Below, piece by piece: positions 40,401-48,658 of a stretch of 64,000 nucleotides of DNA (the stretch's first letter is position 1; each line of letters opens with the position of its first letter). Under the pieces are notes generated by a model, which did not search any database, was not told the origin of the DNA, and saw nothing but the letters and a program-made list of their open reading frames with translations. The DNA is from Psychroserpens sp. Hel_I_66 (GTDB lineage Bacteria; Bacteroidota; Bacteroidia; Flavobacteriales; Flavobacteriaceae). The position numbers were made by a program, and so were the translations under genes. The stretch lies in contig NZ_JUGU01000001.1 in assembly GCF_000799465.1 (NCBI RefSeq), positions 62,001 through 126,000 on the forward strand, written 5' to 3'.

Positions 40401-40643
40401 GCTGGTATTGCGCCACTATTATTAGAAAAAAGTAGGCAAGCACAATTTTTAAAACCAATGGCTATTTCTATTGCCTATGGGATTGGTATCGCTACGATTT
40501 TAACCTTGGTGATTTTACCTGTTTTATTATCTGCAGCAAACAGTTTTAAGACGAATAAAAAGTGGTTGATTACAGGAAATAGAATAGCAAAAGAAGATGT
40601 AGAACGCGCCATAAAAGAACAAAAAATTGATGAAGAACATTAA
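37449..40643 (+). CDS. RND efflux pump, inner-membrane permease
   Basis: Proton-driven AcrB/MexB-class transporter of about 1,064 residues with the twelve-helix layout. The N-terminus is VIAYFIKYDVAVNIIIIAF. The first large periplasmic domain is followed by helices with FGMIIVIGILVDDGIVIAENIYQHYE, which holds the proton-relay Asp pair. The second half has LSALGIIALIGIMVNDGLVLIGKF and ends in a cytoplasmic Lys/Glu tail. The start at 37449 directly follows the adaptor stop. It overlaps the TolC-type gene by 14 nt. Confidence 0.94.
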   Translation: MRKVIAYFIKYDVAVNIIIIAFLIFGVLGMMRLQSSFFPLQEAEIISINISYPGAAPEEIEEGVVLKIEDNLKGLIGVERVTSTSRENGGSITVEIESDEDIDDMVAEVKNAVDRVPNFPTGMEPLVVAKQERIRQTIDFSVSGENIELVALKQIGRNIENDLRAMEGISQINITGYPEEEIEIAVRENDLLAYNLTFAEVAAAVSQANILTTGGNIKTDDEDYLIRANNRSYYGDDLNNISVRAQDDGTIVRLQDVATVRDRFSETPNASYFNGNVAVNIEITNTNSEDLISTADKVNEYIVEFNQKYTGIKIDVVSDSSIRLNERTQLLLENGAMGIFLVLLFLSIFLNTRLAFWVAFGLPVAFLGMFVFAAQFGVTINVLSLFGMIIVIGILVDDGIVIAENIYQHYEQGKPRIQAAIDGTMEVLPAILSAIITTVLAFSTFLFLEGRIGDFFSEVSVVVILTLIVSLIEALIILPAHIAHSKALVNMSSEEKGEKKGIAKVFLKLRKINEYGDRFMVYCRDNLYSPVLRFALNQRFITFAILLALMILTVGANKGGVIKTAFFPSIASDRVSIDLLMPEGTNPKITDSIISLVEDAAWRVNETFSEKQSGNKQVVENIIKRVGPGNNKASLNVNLLPGEERDFGSPEITNAIRDEVGNVYGVERLTFGSGGNFGGSPVSISLLGNNTDELKLAKQELRETLDQNSLLADITDTDPEGIKEINIELNETAYALGLNLREVMSQVRAGFFGLQAQRFQRGQDEIRVWVRYDKTNRTSINDLDDMRIVSPLGQRVPFGEIATYTIKRGDESISHLNGQREIQVNADLKDPNGSAAEILLDIQNTVMPEILSKYPTVSVSYEGQNREAGKLTKSAETTVPVVIFLIYVVIAFTFRSYSQPLMLILLIPFSFIAVAWGHWFHDFPINILSALGIIALIGIMVNDGLVLIGKFNAYLKSGMKFEEALYESGRARFRAIFLTSLTTIAGIAPLLLEKSRQAQFLKPMAISIAYGIGIATILTLVILPVLLSAANSFKTNKKWLITGNRIAKEDVERAIKEQKIDEEH

Positions 40644-41964
40644 AAACTATAGGTCATACAATTTATTTTTTAGTTTATTTTTCTTCGGAATGCTCGCCAA
40701 CGCACAACAACTTTTAACTACAGAGGAAGCAGTTGAGCTGGCTTTAGAGCATAACTACGGAATCAAAATTGCAAACAACACAACCGATGTTGCAGAGAAT
40801 AATACAAGTATTCTAAACTCTGGTTACTTACCAACGCTCACAGGACTTGCAGGAGCCAGTATAGATGTCAACAACTCTGAAGGTCAATTGGCAAATGGAG
40901 AAACTAGAGTAGCTGAAGGCGCAGAGACAAGACGTTACAACGCATCTGTGAATTTGAATTATACACTTTTTGATGGGTTGGGTCGTTTGTACAATTATAA
41001 GCGCTTAAAAGAAGAGTATCAGTTGAGTGAACTAGAGGCTCGCGAAACGATTGAAACTACGATGTTGCAATTGTTTTCTGTATATTATACAGTTGCTCAA
41101 CTTTCAGAAAATACAGATGCCTTGCGCGAAACCTTAATAATTTCAAAGAATAGATTAACTAGAGCAGGTTATCAATTTGACTATGGTCAAAATACTAAAC
41201 TGGATGTTTTAAACGCAGAAGTAGATATTAACAACGATAGTATCAACTTGATAAATGCAAAGCAAGAGTTAATCAATACAAAGCGTGATTTAAATGTAAT
41301 TTTGGGTAATCAAATTTCTGAAGAATACACTGTAGATACCAATTTGAATTTCTTATTGCAGTTAAATAAGGATGAACTTCTGGAACAAACTAAAAATAAT
41401 AATGTGACGTTGCTACAGGCAGAACGAAACATTAATATTAGCCAATTTGATATTAAAACAAATAAAGCTCAATTTCTGCCAACTATTGGTTTGGTAGGGT
41501 CTTATGGTTGGAATGAATCTTCAAATAATAGTCCGTTAGCATTTACTTTGCAGAGTACAAACTCTGGGGTTTCTGCAGGTGTAAATTTGACTTGGAATCT
41601 TTTTGATGGAGGGAGTGCATTGACACAGGTCAAAAATTCTAAGATTATTTTAGAAAACCAAAAGCTTCAAAAAGAACAATTGGTTATTGATATTGAGCGT
41701 AATTTTAATAATGCCTGGGACGATTATCAAAATAAATTGGTCATCTTCCAGGTACAGGAAAACAATATTAGAACCTCTCAAAATAATTTTGAAAGAACTC
41801 AAGAAAAATTCAAAATAGGTCAAGTAACATCTATAGAATTTAGACAGGCACAACTTAATTTGCTAAATGCAGAGCTGAGTCGTAACCAAGCAAAATACGA
41901 TGCCAAGTTATCTGAGTTAACCGTTCTTCAGCTAAGCGGAGAATTACTAAATGTAGAATTTTAA
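40630..41964 (+). CDS. TolC-family outer-membrane channel
   Basis: Outer-membrane part of the tripartite pump. About 444 residues: a signal peptide (FFGMLANAQ), then the duplicated TolC helical pattern (TTEEAVELALEHNYGIKIA, and after the midpoint NNVTLLQAERNINISQFDI), with YTLFDGLGRLYNYKR and TWNLFDGGSALTQVKNSK marking the two barrel-helix turns. ATG 40630 overlaps the pump gene by 14 nt; a TTG one codon earlier is also possible. Confidence 0.92.
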   Translation: MKNIKNYRSYNLFFSLFFFGMLANAQQLLTTEEAVELALEHNYGIKIANNTTDVAENNTSILNSGYLPTLTGLAGASIDVNNSEGQLANGETRVAEGAETRRYNASVNLNYTLFDGLGRLYNYKRLKEEYQLSELEARETIETTMLQLFSVYYTVAQLSENTDALRETLIISKNRLTRAGYQFDYGQNTKLDVLNAEVDINNDSINLINAKQELINTKRDLNVILGNQISEEYTVDTNLNFLLQLNKDELLEQTKNNNVTLLQAERNINISQFDIKTNKAQFLPTIGLVGSYGWNESSNNSPLAFTLQSTNSGVSAGVNLTWNLFDGGSALTQVKNSKIILENQKLQKEQLVIDIERNFNNAWDDYQNKLVIFQVQENNIRTSQNNFERTQEKFKIGQVTSIEFRQAQLNLLNAELSRNQAKYDAKLSELTVLQLSGELLNVEF

Positions 41965-41983
41965 ATTCCGAAGAAAAGTTAAG

Positions 41984-42166
41984 ATGGAAGAGTATTTTTT
42001 TCAATGTCCGTATTGTTGGGAATCAATATCTATGCTTATTGATATTTCCCAATCCCATCAAAAATATATTGAAGATTGTGAGGTGTGCTGCAACCCGATA
42101 CAAGTAGATATTTATACTGAAAATCAAGAGATAACAAGTTTTTCTGCAGAAAATATTGAACAATAG
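41984..42166 (+). CDS. CPXCG-motif cysteine-rich small protein
   Basis: 60 residues with two Cys pairs (QCPYCWESISML and DCEVCCNPIQVDI), the layout of the CPXCG zinc-ribbon family. Function is unknown. It follows the TolC-type gene by 19 nt and may be co-transcribed. The next 141 bp contain an inverted repeat TTTTCGAT/ATCGAAAA with a 27-nt loop (42205-42247). Confidence 0.8.
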   Translation: MEEYFFQCPYCWESISMLIDISQSHQKYIEDCEVCCNPIQVDIYTENQEITSFSAENIEQ

Positions 42167-42307
42167 TTGTTTTTTAAATTACTGTATATCAGTTAATTAA
42201 TATTTTTTCGATAAACGACACTGCACTTCATCGAAAATAATTGTCATATAACGTATATTCTCTTACATTCGTAATAGAAACACCTCCCTCAGCCCAATCT
42301 ATCAAGT

Positions 42308-43219
42308 ATGAAAACTATTAAATTAACATTCCTATTCTGTATTGTTACATTATTATCCTTTGGTAGTGTTTCGACAAAAGAGAAAGAAGCTTTAAAAGCC
42401 ATATATTACTCAACAAACGGTTCTTTTTGGAGAACAACTTGGGATTTAAAAAAGCCTGTAAAAGAGTGGCATGGCGTTACAGTAAAGGGTGATAAGGTAA
42501 TTGCGCTTAACTTAGAATTTAATAATCTAAGTGGCGTTTTACCGCAAGAGATAGGCGATTTAGTTCACTTGAGACATATCAACTTGTTTAGAAATAAAAT
42601 TTCAGGAGGTATCCCATCAACAATAAAAAACTTACAATCACTATCCAGTTTAAATCTAGGTTTTAACATGCTTACCAATCCTTTACCAGAAGAGATAGGC
42701 GCTTTAAAATCATTAAGACATTTAAAACTATTCATGAATAATATTGAAGGTCAAATTCCTTCTTCAATTGGTGATTTGGCAAATTTAAATACATTAGAAT
42801 TATATAATAATGAGTTGACAGGGGAACTTCCTAAGTCAATTGGAAATTTAAAGAACTTGAAAGAATTGCTATTGAGTAGCAACCAAATTTCTGGTAAATT
42901 GCCTTCGACGATTTCCGAAGCAAAAGGATTAAAAATCTTAAGTATTTTTGAAAATAATTTCTTCGGAACCTTGCCAAACTCCATTTGTGAATTAACGAAC
43001 CTAGAAGAATTAATTATTTCAAACAATTCATTCTACGGAAATTTACCAAATCAAATGGCCAATCTTACAAACTTAAAAGTGCTGGTTTTAGGCAATAATG
43101 ATTTTAAGGGAGAATTGGTTGAGCTTAGAAAACAACTCCCAGGTTTAAAGCAATTTGATTATGTTAACCTTTCAGGAAGAAGCGTCATTGCAACTTTAGA
43201 TACTGAAGACGACGACTAG
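42308..43219 (+). CDS. Secreted leucine-rich-repeat protein (plant-type LRR)
   Basis: 303 residues: a signal peptide (LTFLFCIVTLLSFGSVS), an N-cap resembling plant LRR receptors (EALKAIYYSTNGSFWRTTWD, WHGVTVKGDKVIALNLEFN), then about eight repeats of about 24 residues with the plant-like pattern LxxLxLxxNxxxGxIPxxI (LRHINLFRNKISGGIPSTI). A short acidic tail (DTEDDD) follows. It is probably an extracellular binding protein; no type IX sorting domain is visible. Confidence 0.85.
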   Translation: MKTIKLTFLFCIVTLLSFGSVSTKEKEALKAIYYSTNGSFWRTTWDLKKPVKEWHGVTVKGDKVIALNLEFNNLSGVLPQEIGDLVHLRHINLFRNKISGGIPSTIKNLQSLSSLNLGFNMLTNPLPEEIGALKSLRHLKLFMNNIEGQIPSSIGDLANLNTLELYNNELTGELPKSIGNLKNLKELLLSSNQISGKLPSTISEAKGLKILSIFENNFFGTLPNSICELTNLEELIISNNSFYGNLPNQMANLTNLKVLVLGNNDFKGELVELRKQLPGLKQFDYVNLSGRSVIATLDTEDDD

Positions 43220-43245
43220 ACAGTAATATAAATAACCTAATAAAG

Positions 43246-43281
43246 AAAGCTCTCAATATTAAAAAAATTGGGAGCTTTTTT
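43246..43281 (+). terminator. Terminator after the LRR gene
   Basis: Stem AAAGCTCTCAAT / ATTGGGAGCTTT with one mismatch, followed by a T run. Confidence 0.85.
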
Positions 43282-43410
43282 ATATAATAATATCTTTGGA
43301 ATAAAATTGGGATTTCTTCCACTTGATCTTCATTTAATAAAGAAAAAGTAAAAATAGAAAATCATTTCAAATCTTCTCTAAATTTAATTGGTAATATCTA
43401 AAAAAGCTAT

Positions 43411-43418
43411 TATATTTG
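43411..43418 (+). promoter_or_regulatory. Promoter of the initiator tRNA
   Basis: TATATTTG fits TAnnTTTG exactly. A TTG at 43387-43389 lies 21 nt before it, the usual Bacteroidota spacing. The tRNA begins 74 nt after this element. Confidence 0.75.
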
Positions 43419-43491
43419 CAGTCCCAAAATGATTGAGTCGGCATTATGAACCGAAAGTTAAAAGCTAAGAAAGTCATTTTTTGTTTAAATC

Positions 43492-43564
<73 letters not shown>

Positions 43565-43618
43565 TAGATGTAATTCGTTTAAAATCAATGGTTTTGTTTA
43601 TTCAAAACCATTTTTTTT

Positions 43619-44941
43619 ATGTTTAGTTTAAATTCCTATCTTGCAAATGAACACGGTAACGAACACATTCGAGAACACAGTTTGCAAAAAAAGAAAAATT
43701 TTTCAGCCCCAAAAATCTATATTGCCAATGGGAATTTAAATAAGCGTTGGCATGTCCATTACTCTTATCGAAATCCCGATACCGGAAGACTCCAGCGCAT
43801 GAACAATATCTATGGAGGAGCCAATAGATATAACACAAAGGAAGACCGCCTCGCCATTTTAAACGTTTACAGGTCCAAACTTTTAAGTTTATTAAAAGAA
43901 GGTTTCAATCCCTTTGAAGATAACACAAAGCGATACAAGGAGCGTGAAGAGGGAAAGTCGAACAAAGGCCAGGATATCGGTTCTAAAACGTCTAAGAGAC
44001 CAGTTGACCCTGAAACGGTAGATGGTTCTATGACGGTGACAATGCCCTATGATGAAGCGTTCAAGATAGGTTTAAAATATAAGGAAAAACTTATCAGTGA
44101 CACTACCAGGCGGAGCTACGAGAATCGTTTGAAGAATTTTTTGGTGTGGATCGAGAAGAACCATCCCGAAGTGAAGGACATTACAGACATTGACAAAAAG
44201 ATAGTAATTGATTTTTTGAACCATATCCTAGATAAGACCAGTCCCAGAAACCGTAATAATTACAGGACAGATTTAAGCAGTATCATGCAGGTATTGGAGG
44301 ACAACGATATCATACAGTCTAATTATATAAAAAAAATACCTGTTCTAAAATCCGTACCGCAACGAAACAGAACGTACTCACAGGAAGAACAGAGAACTAT
44401 TTTCGAACATCTAGAGAAAACGGACGAAACCTTATTGCTCTTTATAAAGTTCATCTCCTACAATTTTTTGAGACCCATAGAGGCCTGTAGATTGCGTGTG
44501 GGCGATTTGGACATCAAGAACAAGCGCATACAGTTCAAGGCAAAGAACAGTCCATTGAAAACGAAGATCATTCCCGATATTCTATTACAGGATCTCCCAG
44601 ATCTTTCCAAGATGAACAAGGAGCACAGTTTTTTTACGCCAGATGGCATAGGTGGAGTATGGGATGCAGAGCTGAGCAATAAAAGGGACTACTTTTCCAA
44701 ACGGTTCAAGCGGGTCGTCAAAGACCCATTTAATTTGGGAGCAGATTATGGCCTTTATAGCTTCAGGCATACATACATTACAAAATTATACAGGGAACTT
44801 GTAAAGGGCTCATCACCATTTGAGGCCAAGAGTAAACTGATGCAGATAACAGGACATTCTTCCATGAAGGCACTTGAAAAATACCTGCGTGATATTGATG
44901 CTGAGTTTCCTGATGATTATTCTGAATTAATAAAATCCTAA
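43619..44941 (+). CDS. Tyrosine recombinase (phage/ICE-type integrase)
   Basis: 440 residues. The N-terminus resembles an arm-binding region (IANGNLNKRWHVHYSYRNPDTGRLQRM). The core-binding domain (about 150-245) is SAM-like. The catalytic domain shows Arg in FLRPIEACRLRVGDL, Lys in AKNSPLKTKIIP, SFRHTYIT (second Arg; Tyr in place of the usual first His), GHSSMKALEKYLRDID with the His and the Tyr nucleophile. It lacks the extra helix region typical of integron IntI as far as I can see. Its place next to the tRNA marks it as the integrase of an integrative element. GC content is slightly above the neighbours. Confidence 0.88.
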   Translation: MFSLNSYLANEHGNEHIREHSLQKKKNFSAPKIYIANGNLNKRWHVHYSYRNPDTGRLQRMNNIYGGANRYNTKEDRLAILNVYRSKLLSLLKEGFNPFEDNTKRYKEREEGKSNKGQDIGSKTSKRPVDPETVDGSMTVTMPYDEAFKIGLKYKEKLISDTTRRSYENRLKNFLVWIEKNHPEVKDITDIDKKIVIDFLNHILDKTSPRNRNNYRTDLSSIMQVLEDNDIIQSNYIKKIPVLKSVPQRNRTYSQEEQRTIFEHLEKTDETLLLFIKFISYNFLRPIEACRLRVGDLDIKNKRIQFKAKNSPLKTKIIPDILLQDLPDLSKMNKEHSFFTPDGIGGVWDAELSNKRDYFSKRFKRVVKDPFNLGADYGLYSFRHTYITKLYRELVKGSSPFEAKSKLMQITGHSSMKALEKYLRDIDAEFPDDYSELIKS

Positions 44942-44950
44942 ATCAATATA

Positions 44951-45625
44951 TTGGAAAAGCCCTTAAAAGAAAAGCACGGTGAATTAATACATAAATTGTA
45001 TAAGCCACTCATATTCTACCTACCTCGGAAGTTGTGGGCTGATCAGGATATCAAGTGGATGGACAAGGAATTCGATTCCGTTTTCGATACTGTCATCCTA
45101 ATGCGTAAGAACGGGCATAATTATATACTTGATAACGGTGCATCAAGTTTTTATATGTTGGGCAAAACTGCATCCTTGGATGAGAACATCTATGAGCTAC
45201 TGGATATGAAAGCTGGGCTAAGCCCTAAAGCTTTCCATTTTCTTTCAGAAAGATATTCCCTGAGCGTTGCATTTTACAGACATGTGTCCAATTGGATGGC
45301 AGAGCATGTCAAGGAGGATGTTTTCAATTGTAGTGAAGAGACCATAAGATCATTTGAGATCCAGAAAGCAGCGTTTGATAAGCATTGGGATTATATTCAA
45401 GAGCATTTCCCTGTTCCGGACCAAACAAAAAATTATTTTGATAACCCTCAATTAAACATAAAAAATATATTTGATATACCTGATTTTGTAACTGGTGACA
45501 AGTCACGGACAGAGCGTATATTCAAGAAGCTAGCTAAACCGAGAAGCAACGAAAAGAAAATACTCATTACAGGAGATGAGGCTGAGAGGTTCCTTCTAAA
45601 AACTGTGTTTAACTTACAATTATAG
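44951..45625 (+). CDS. Hypothetical protein of the tRNA-adjacent element
   Basis: 224 residues starting with TTG, 9 nt after the integrase stop, and probably co-transcribed with it. The protein is soluble and helical (FDSVFDTVILMRKNGHNYIL, KAFHFLSERYSLSVAFYRHVSN), with a basic stretch near the C-terminus (ERIFKKLAKPRSNEKKIL). I do not recognise it. It may be an accessory or regulatory protein of the element. Confidence 0.6.
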   Translation: MEKPLKEKHGELIHKLYKPLIFYLPRKLWADQDIKWMDKEFDSVFDTVILMRKNGHNYILDNGASSFYMLGKTASLDENIYELLDMKAGLSPKAFHFLSERYSLSVAFYRHVSNWMAEHVKEDVFNCSEETIRSFEIQKAAFDKHWDYIQEHFPVPDQTKNYFDNPQLNIKNIFDIPDFVTGDKSRTERIFKKLAKPRSNEKKILITGDEAERFLLKTVFNLQL

Positions 45626-45643
45626 TGATCTAAATCGACATAA

Positions 45644-46189
45644 ATGAATACTAAAAAATCAATCACGGATGAAGATACAACGCTTAACTTTAGAATACCG
45701 AAAGTATTAAAAGCGAAAATCATTGCCAAGGCTGAGAAAGAGAATGTGACCAGTTCCAAATATCTCCGCGATCTATTGGAAGCTGTCCACAATGGAAGTT
45801 ATTGTAACCAAGATAAACTAAGATCGGAACGAGAAGACTTTTTGTTATCAAGGGAATTTTTGCAACTGATAGTCTGGATCTATAAAAAACGCGAAAATAG
45901 TAAGCGTGAAGTGGAAAAAAATAGTTTAGAACGTTATGTCAAAACATTAAAAAGAATTGATAAGTACCTTCCTGAAAATTTAGTGCGGGAATTTGATAAA
46001 GTTCTGAATAATTTGCTTTTTGTTAGAGTGGGGGTGGGTTATGATGGGGATCATTTTGAATTTCATAAGTCCTACAATAATGACAAAAAATTCAACTGCG
46101 ATGAGTTGGAGAAATTTTTATTGAATGAAAACGTGTTGGAAGATTTTATTGAGAATGGAAAGAGTACAGATCTCGATTTTATAGTATGA
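45644..46189 (+). CDS. Ribbon-helix-helix-like protein (MobC/accessory type)
   Basis: 181 residues. The first 50 fit a ribbon-helix-helix DNA-binding pattern (TTLNFRIPKVLKAKIIAKAEKENVTSSKYLRDLL), as in MobC-like mobilisation proteins and element repressors. The rest is helical and charged, without a recognised domain. It lies 18 nt after the previous gene. No relaxase is present, so either the element is a remnant or the protein is a regulator. Confidence 0.6.
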   Translation: MNTKKSITDEDTTLNFRIPKVLKAKIIAKAEKENVTSSKYLRDLLEAVHNGSYCNQDKLRSEREDFLLSREFLQLIVWIYKKRENSKREVEKNSLERYVKTLKRIDKYLPENLVREFDKVLNNLLFVRVGVGYDGDHFEFHKSYNNDKKFNCDELEKFLLNENVLEDFIENGKSTDLDFIV

Positions 46190-46796
46190 AGTTATGCTTT
46201 TTTAAATAAGTTATATTGAAATTCATTTGTAATAATTTTTGTAATATATTTGTATCACAAAAATATCACATCAACAGTAAAAAATAAAATTAAGCTCATT
46301 TTGAGTACAGATGTTATCAAAAACACCCCTTTTTAGGGTATGGGATCAAGAAATACATCAGCAGGATAGAAAAATATATGTGATACAACCTAAAGTTGAT
46401 CTAGTGATTTTTATTCCGAAGCCTTTTGTCTTTCTAAACTTTTTGATTTCATTTTGTACAATTAACTTTTATTTTAATATCTGGAGAAGGACAAACGAAA
46501 TCATAACCAAGATTTCGATTCACCTTGGAATTTGTAAAGATCTATGAATGCACAAATTATTTGTGGTTACGAATTTCAAGGTTTTATTGCTATCTTTTTT
46601 GAACTTGATATTTGAACACTCATTAGTATGAACAATTTTCAATAAAATTTTCATGAAAATTAGTTTTTCAATTTTAATTATCTAAGAATCAAAAAAAAAA
46701 ATCGAAATTTATAACTAGTTTTTATATTTCGAGCAACAGATTCCGCTGAAATTTATATAATTTATGTAGCCGTTATTCAGGACGGGTCATAATTAA
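46190..46796. other. Junction region between the tRNA element and the cassette array
   Basis: About 600 AT-rich bases. A good promoter-like TATATTTG lies at 46245-46252 with a TTG 15 nt before it. A 78-codon frame (46311-46547) follows, but its product matches nothing I know and is low in coding character, so I do not call it a gene. An imperfect inverted repeat, CCTTGGAATTTGTAA (46523-46537) and TTACGAATTTCAAGG (46567-46581), follows that frame. The last core-genome octamer TTCCGAAG is at 46414-46421. The array begins at 46797. Confidence 0.5.
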
Positions 46797-46930
46797 CTAC
46801 AACGTTGTTGTATATGGTTTGTTGCGTGTTTCAAGCAACTAATTTAGTGAATAATTACCGACCAAGAAAGTCCGCAAGGACTTTCGCAAGTAGGCAAGAA
46901 GCTAGCAATAAATTATATACGGTGTTGTAG
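46797..46930 (-). repeat. attC-like site 1 (left end of the array)
   Basis: Bounded by CTACAAC (46797-46803) and GTTGTAG (46924-46930). The inner arms GTATATGGTTTGTTGC and GCAATAAATTATATAC pair with a few unpaired bases. An inner hairpin GAAAGTCC-GCAA-GGACTTTC is present (type A). No matching upstream cassette start is visible to the left, so this is the terminal site. Confidence 0.8.
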
Positions 46931-47010
46931 TGCGTTTTTAGCTTTCTTATCTTAAGTCAAGGTGATTTTTGTTTTCCGTAACGATATTTGCATAAATAAA
47001 TAATTTAAAA

Positions 47011-47418
47011 ATGGAAAAGAACATATTTATAAAAGTATTTTTAATAATCTCTGGAAGTATTGGGATTTGGATTGGATATTCTCTCTTATTTTCTCCAGTT
47101 ACTTTTGAAGCGTCTGCAGGTATCAATCTCGGAAAGGACATTAATTTACTAAGCGAAATAAGGGCTCCAAATGGACTATTGCTAGTTAGTGGAATAATAA
47201 TTATTTTAGGAGCCTTTTTTTCTAAATTGACAATTTATTCTATTCAATTATCTTGCTTAATCTATCTATCGTATGGATTGTCTCGTATAATTAGTATTAT
47301 ATTTGATGGCTTTCCAAGCGAACCACTTCAAATAGCTTTGTTTGTCGAACTTTTAGTTGGATTAATATGTCTGTTTGTTCTTTTACGATTTTACAAGAAA
47401 GAGATTAAACTGAGATAA
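47011..47418 (+). CDS. DUF4345-type membrane protein (cassette gene)
   Basis: 135 residues with four hydrophobic segments and the pattern EIRAPNGLLLVSGIIIILGAFF, which fits the DUF4345 family of small four-helix membrane proteins of unknown function. It is one of three array genes that run against the array direction. A near-consensus -7 element GATATTTG lies just upstream (46984-46991), so it has its own promoter. Converges on the Crp-type regulator gene. Confidence 0.75.
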   Translation: MEKNIFIKVFLIISGSIGIWIGYSLLFSPVTFEASAGINLGKDINLLSEIRAPNGLLLVSGIIIILGAFFSKLTIYSIQLSCLIYLSYGLSRIISIIFDGFPSEPLQIALFVELLVGLICLFVLLRFYKKEIKLR

Positions 47419-47432
47419 GCGCATCATTGAAT

Positions 47433-48020
47433 TTATTCGGATTTTTGCTTTGTTAAAATCCTTTTTCTTATTCTACTAAGTGATTCAGGAGTAACTCCAA
47501 TATAACTCGCAATTAAATGCAAAGGAATTCTATTGAGAAGTTCAGGACGGTTTTTTAAAATTGTCTTGTATCTTTCTTCAGGACTATAATGGCTAAGTAA
47601 TTCGATATGTTCTTGAGATTTGACATAATCGTTAGGCATTAAAGTGTTTATCAAGTTTTTAAGTTTTGGATATTTTTTATGTAATTCCTTTTCTGCTGTT
47701 CTAGTTCCTGTAGTTAAAATGGAGTTTTCAATTGTTGATAAATAATATTTTGAAGGTTTTTTTTCTAAATAACTGGAATATAGAACTGCAGCTTCTCCTT
47801 CACAAAAAAATGCTGTTGTCTTTTCTTCTCCGTTGACTATTTGATATTGTCGGAGACATCCCTCTATAACAAAAAAGCATTTAGTACAGATTTGACCTTT
47901 TCTTAAAATTGTAGTTCCTTTTTTGAAATTCTCCAATTGAGTGTTTTCCACAATAGCATTGATTTCCTCTTGGGTGAATTTGTCGAACTGTGAAATAAAA
48001 TGAATTAAAGAGTCTTTCAT
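47433..48020 (-). CDS. Crp/Fnr-family transcriptional regulator (cassette gene)
   Basis: 195 residues: a cNMP-binding-like beta barrel (FKKGTTILRKGQICTKCFFVIEGCLRQY) and a C-terminal helix-turn-helix (RIPLHLIASYIGVTPESLSRIRKRI). The canonical cAMP phosphate-binding motif is absent, so the ligand is unknown. The frame is open upstream to 48119 but would then run through attC site 2. I take ATG 48020 (MKDSLIHFISQFDKFT), which is the family-like start. Confidence 0.85.
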   Translation of the reverse strand: MKDSLIHFISQFDKFTQEEINAIVENTQLENFKKGTTILRKGQICTKCFFVIEGCLRQYQIVNGEEKTTAFFCEGEAAVLYSSYLEKKPSKYYLSTIENSILTTGTRTAEKELHKKYPKLKNLINTLMPNDYVKSQEHIELLSHYSPEERYKTILKNRPELLNRIPLHLIASYIGVTPESLSRIRKRILTKQKSE

Positions 48021-48078
48021 ATTTTTAGTTGTCCTTTCGATATATATTCTTGATTTGCAGAGAGCTTCTTCAAATGCA

Positions 48079-48209
48079 CTACAACGGTTTTGTATAAGAT
48101 TAGTGGCGTGTTTAAGCACCTAATTTAGTAAATAAACACCAGATAGAAAATCCGTGAGGATTTTCGTAAGTATGCGAGAACTAGCCATTAATTTTATACA
48201 TTGTTAGCC
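48079..48209 (-). repeat. attC-like site 2
   Basis: Cores CTACAAC (48079-48085) and GTTAGCC (48203-48209). The inner hairpin GAAAATCC-GTGA-GGATTTTC is of type A. The core on the left extends to GCACTACAAC, complementary to the start of the same cassette at 46924. Confidence 0.8.
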
Positions 48210-48229
48210 ACTGGCTTTTTATTCATTTC

Positions 48230-48658
48230 TCAAATTCCCAATGTAAACTGTTCCTTTACATTGTGATAAATCAAAGATGCTTTTATGCATTCTTTTAGTT
48301 CCAATTTAGGGATTTTTTGGTTTAACTGAAAAACGATTGCTCGTTTACCCTCAAATTGAAATTTGTGGTCAAAGACTAACCTGAAAGTATCAACCAATCT
48401 GCTTGTACATTGGAAATACATTGCATATTGGTCAGGTGTTTTTTCTTTCCAATCCATTCGCAAAGTGCTTCCGTTTTTGGTGACAAAACTGGGTTCTCCC
48501 CATTTCAAAGTTTCTTCCAAGACATTCACACCTTCGGTTTCTTCTGCTGTTTCTATTACCAACTCCCGAAGACGTTGCAATTTATTCCGAACAAAGTCGG
48601 GATAATTCGCAAAAACTTCATTTACTCTTGGGTCTGTCTTTAAGGTTAGTTTACCCAT
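48230..48658 (-). CDS. DUF1801-family protein (cassette gene)
   Basis: 142 residues resembling the DUF1801/YdhG-like small alpha-beta family (VNVLEETLKWGEPSFVTKNGSTLRMDWKEKTPDQYAMYF). The family has been linked to iron chaperone or stress roles in Gram-positives, but no function can be assigned here. It overlaps the upstream effector-binding gene by 8 nt. Last gene of the six-gene ArsR operon, with its stop 20 nt from attC site 2. Confidence 0.8.
   Translation of the reverse strand: MGKLTLKTDPRVNEVFANYPDFVRNKLQRLRELVIETAEETEGVNVLEETLKWGEPSFVTKNGSTLRMDWKEKTPDQYAMYFQCTSRLVDTFRLVFDHKFQFEGKRAIVFQLNQKIPKLELKECIKASLIYHNVKEQFTLGI

Noticed and set aside
42201..42249. Inverted repeat TTTTCGAT/ATCGAAAA between the CPXCG and LRR genes as a terminator
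   Set aside because: The loop is 27 nt and the stem AT-rich, with no T run after it. An operator is as likely; too weak to list.
43619..44941. Tyrosine recombinase considered as the integron integrase (IntI) of the array
   Set aside because: It sits at a tRNA at the distal end of the array, has a long arm-binding-like N-terminus, and shows no sign of the extra IntI helix. By site orientation attI should be at the other end.
46311..46547. 78-codon open frame after a promoter-like TATATTTG
   Set aside because: Odd composition, no recognisable pattern and no clear ribosome site. It remains possible that the promoter serves an RNA or a decayed gene.
47433..48119. Longer start (48119) for the Crp-type regulator
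   Set aside because: The extra 33 codons would be read from attC site 2 and do not resemble the family. The ATG at 48020 gives the usual N-terminus.
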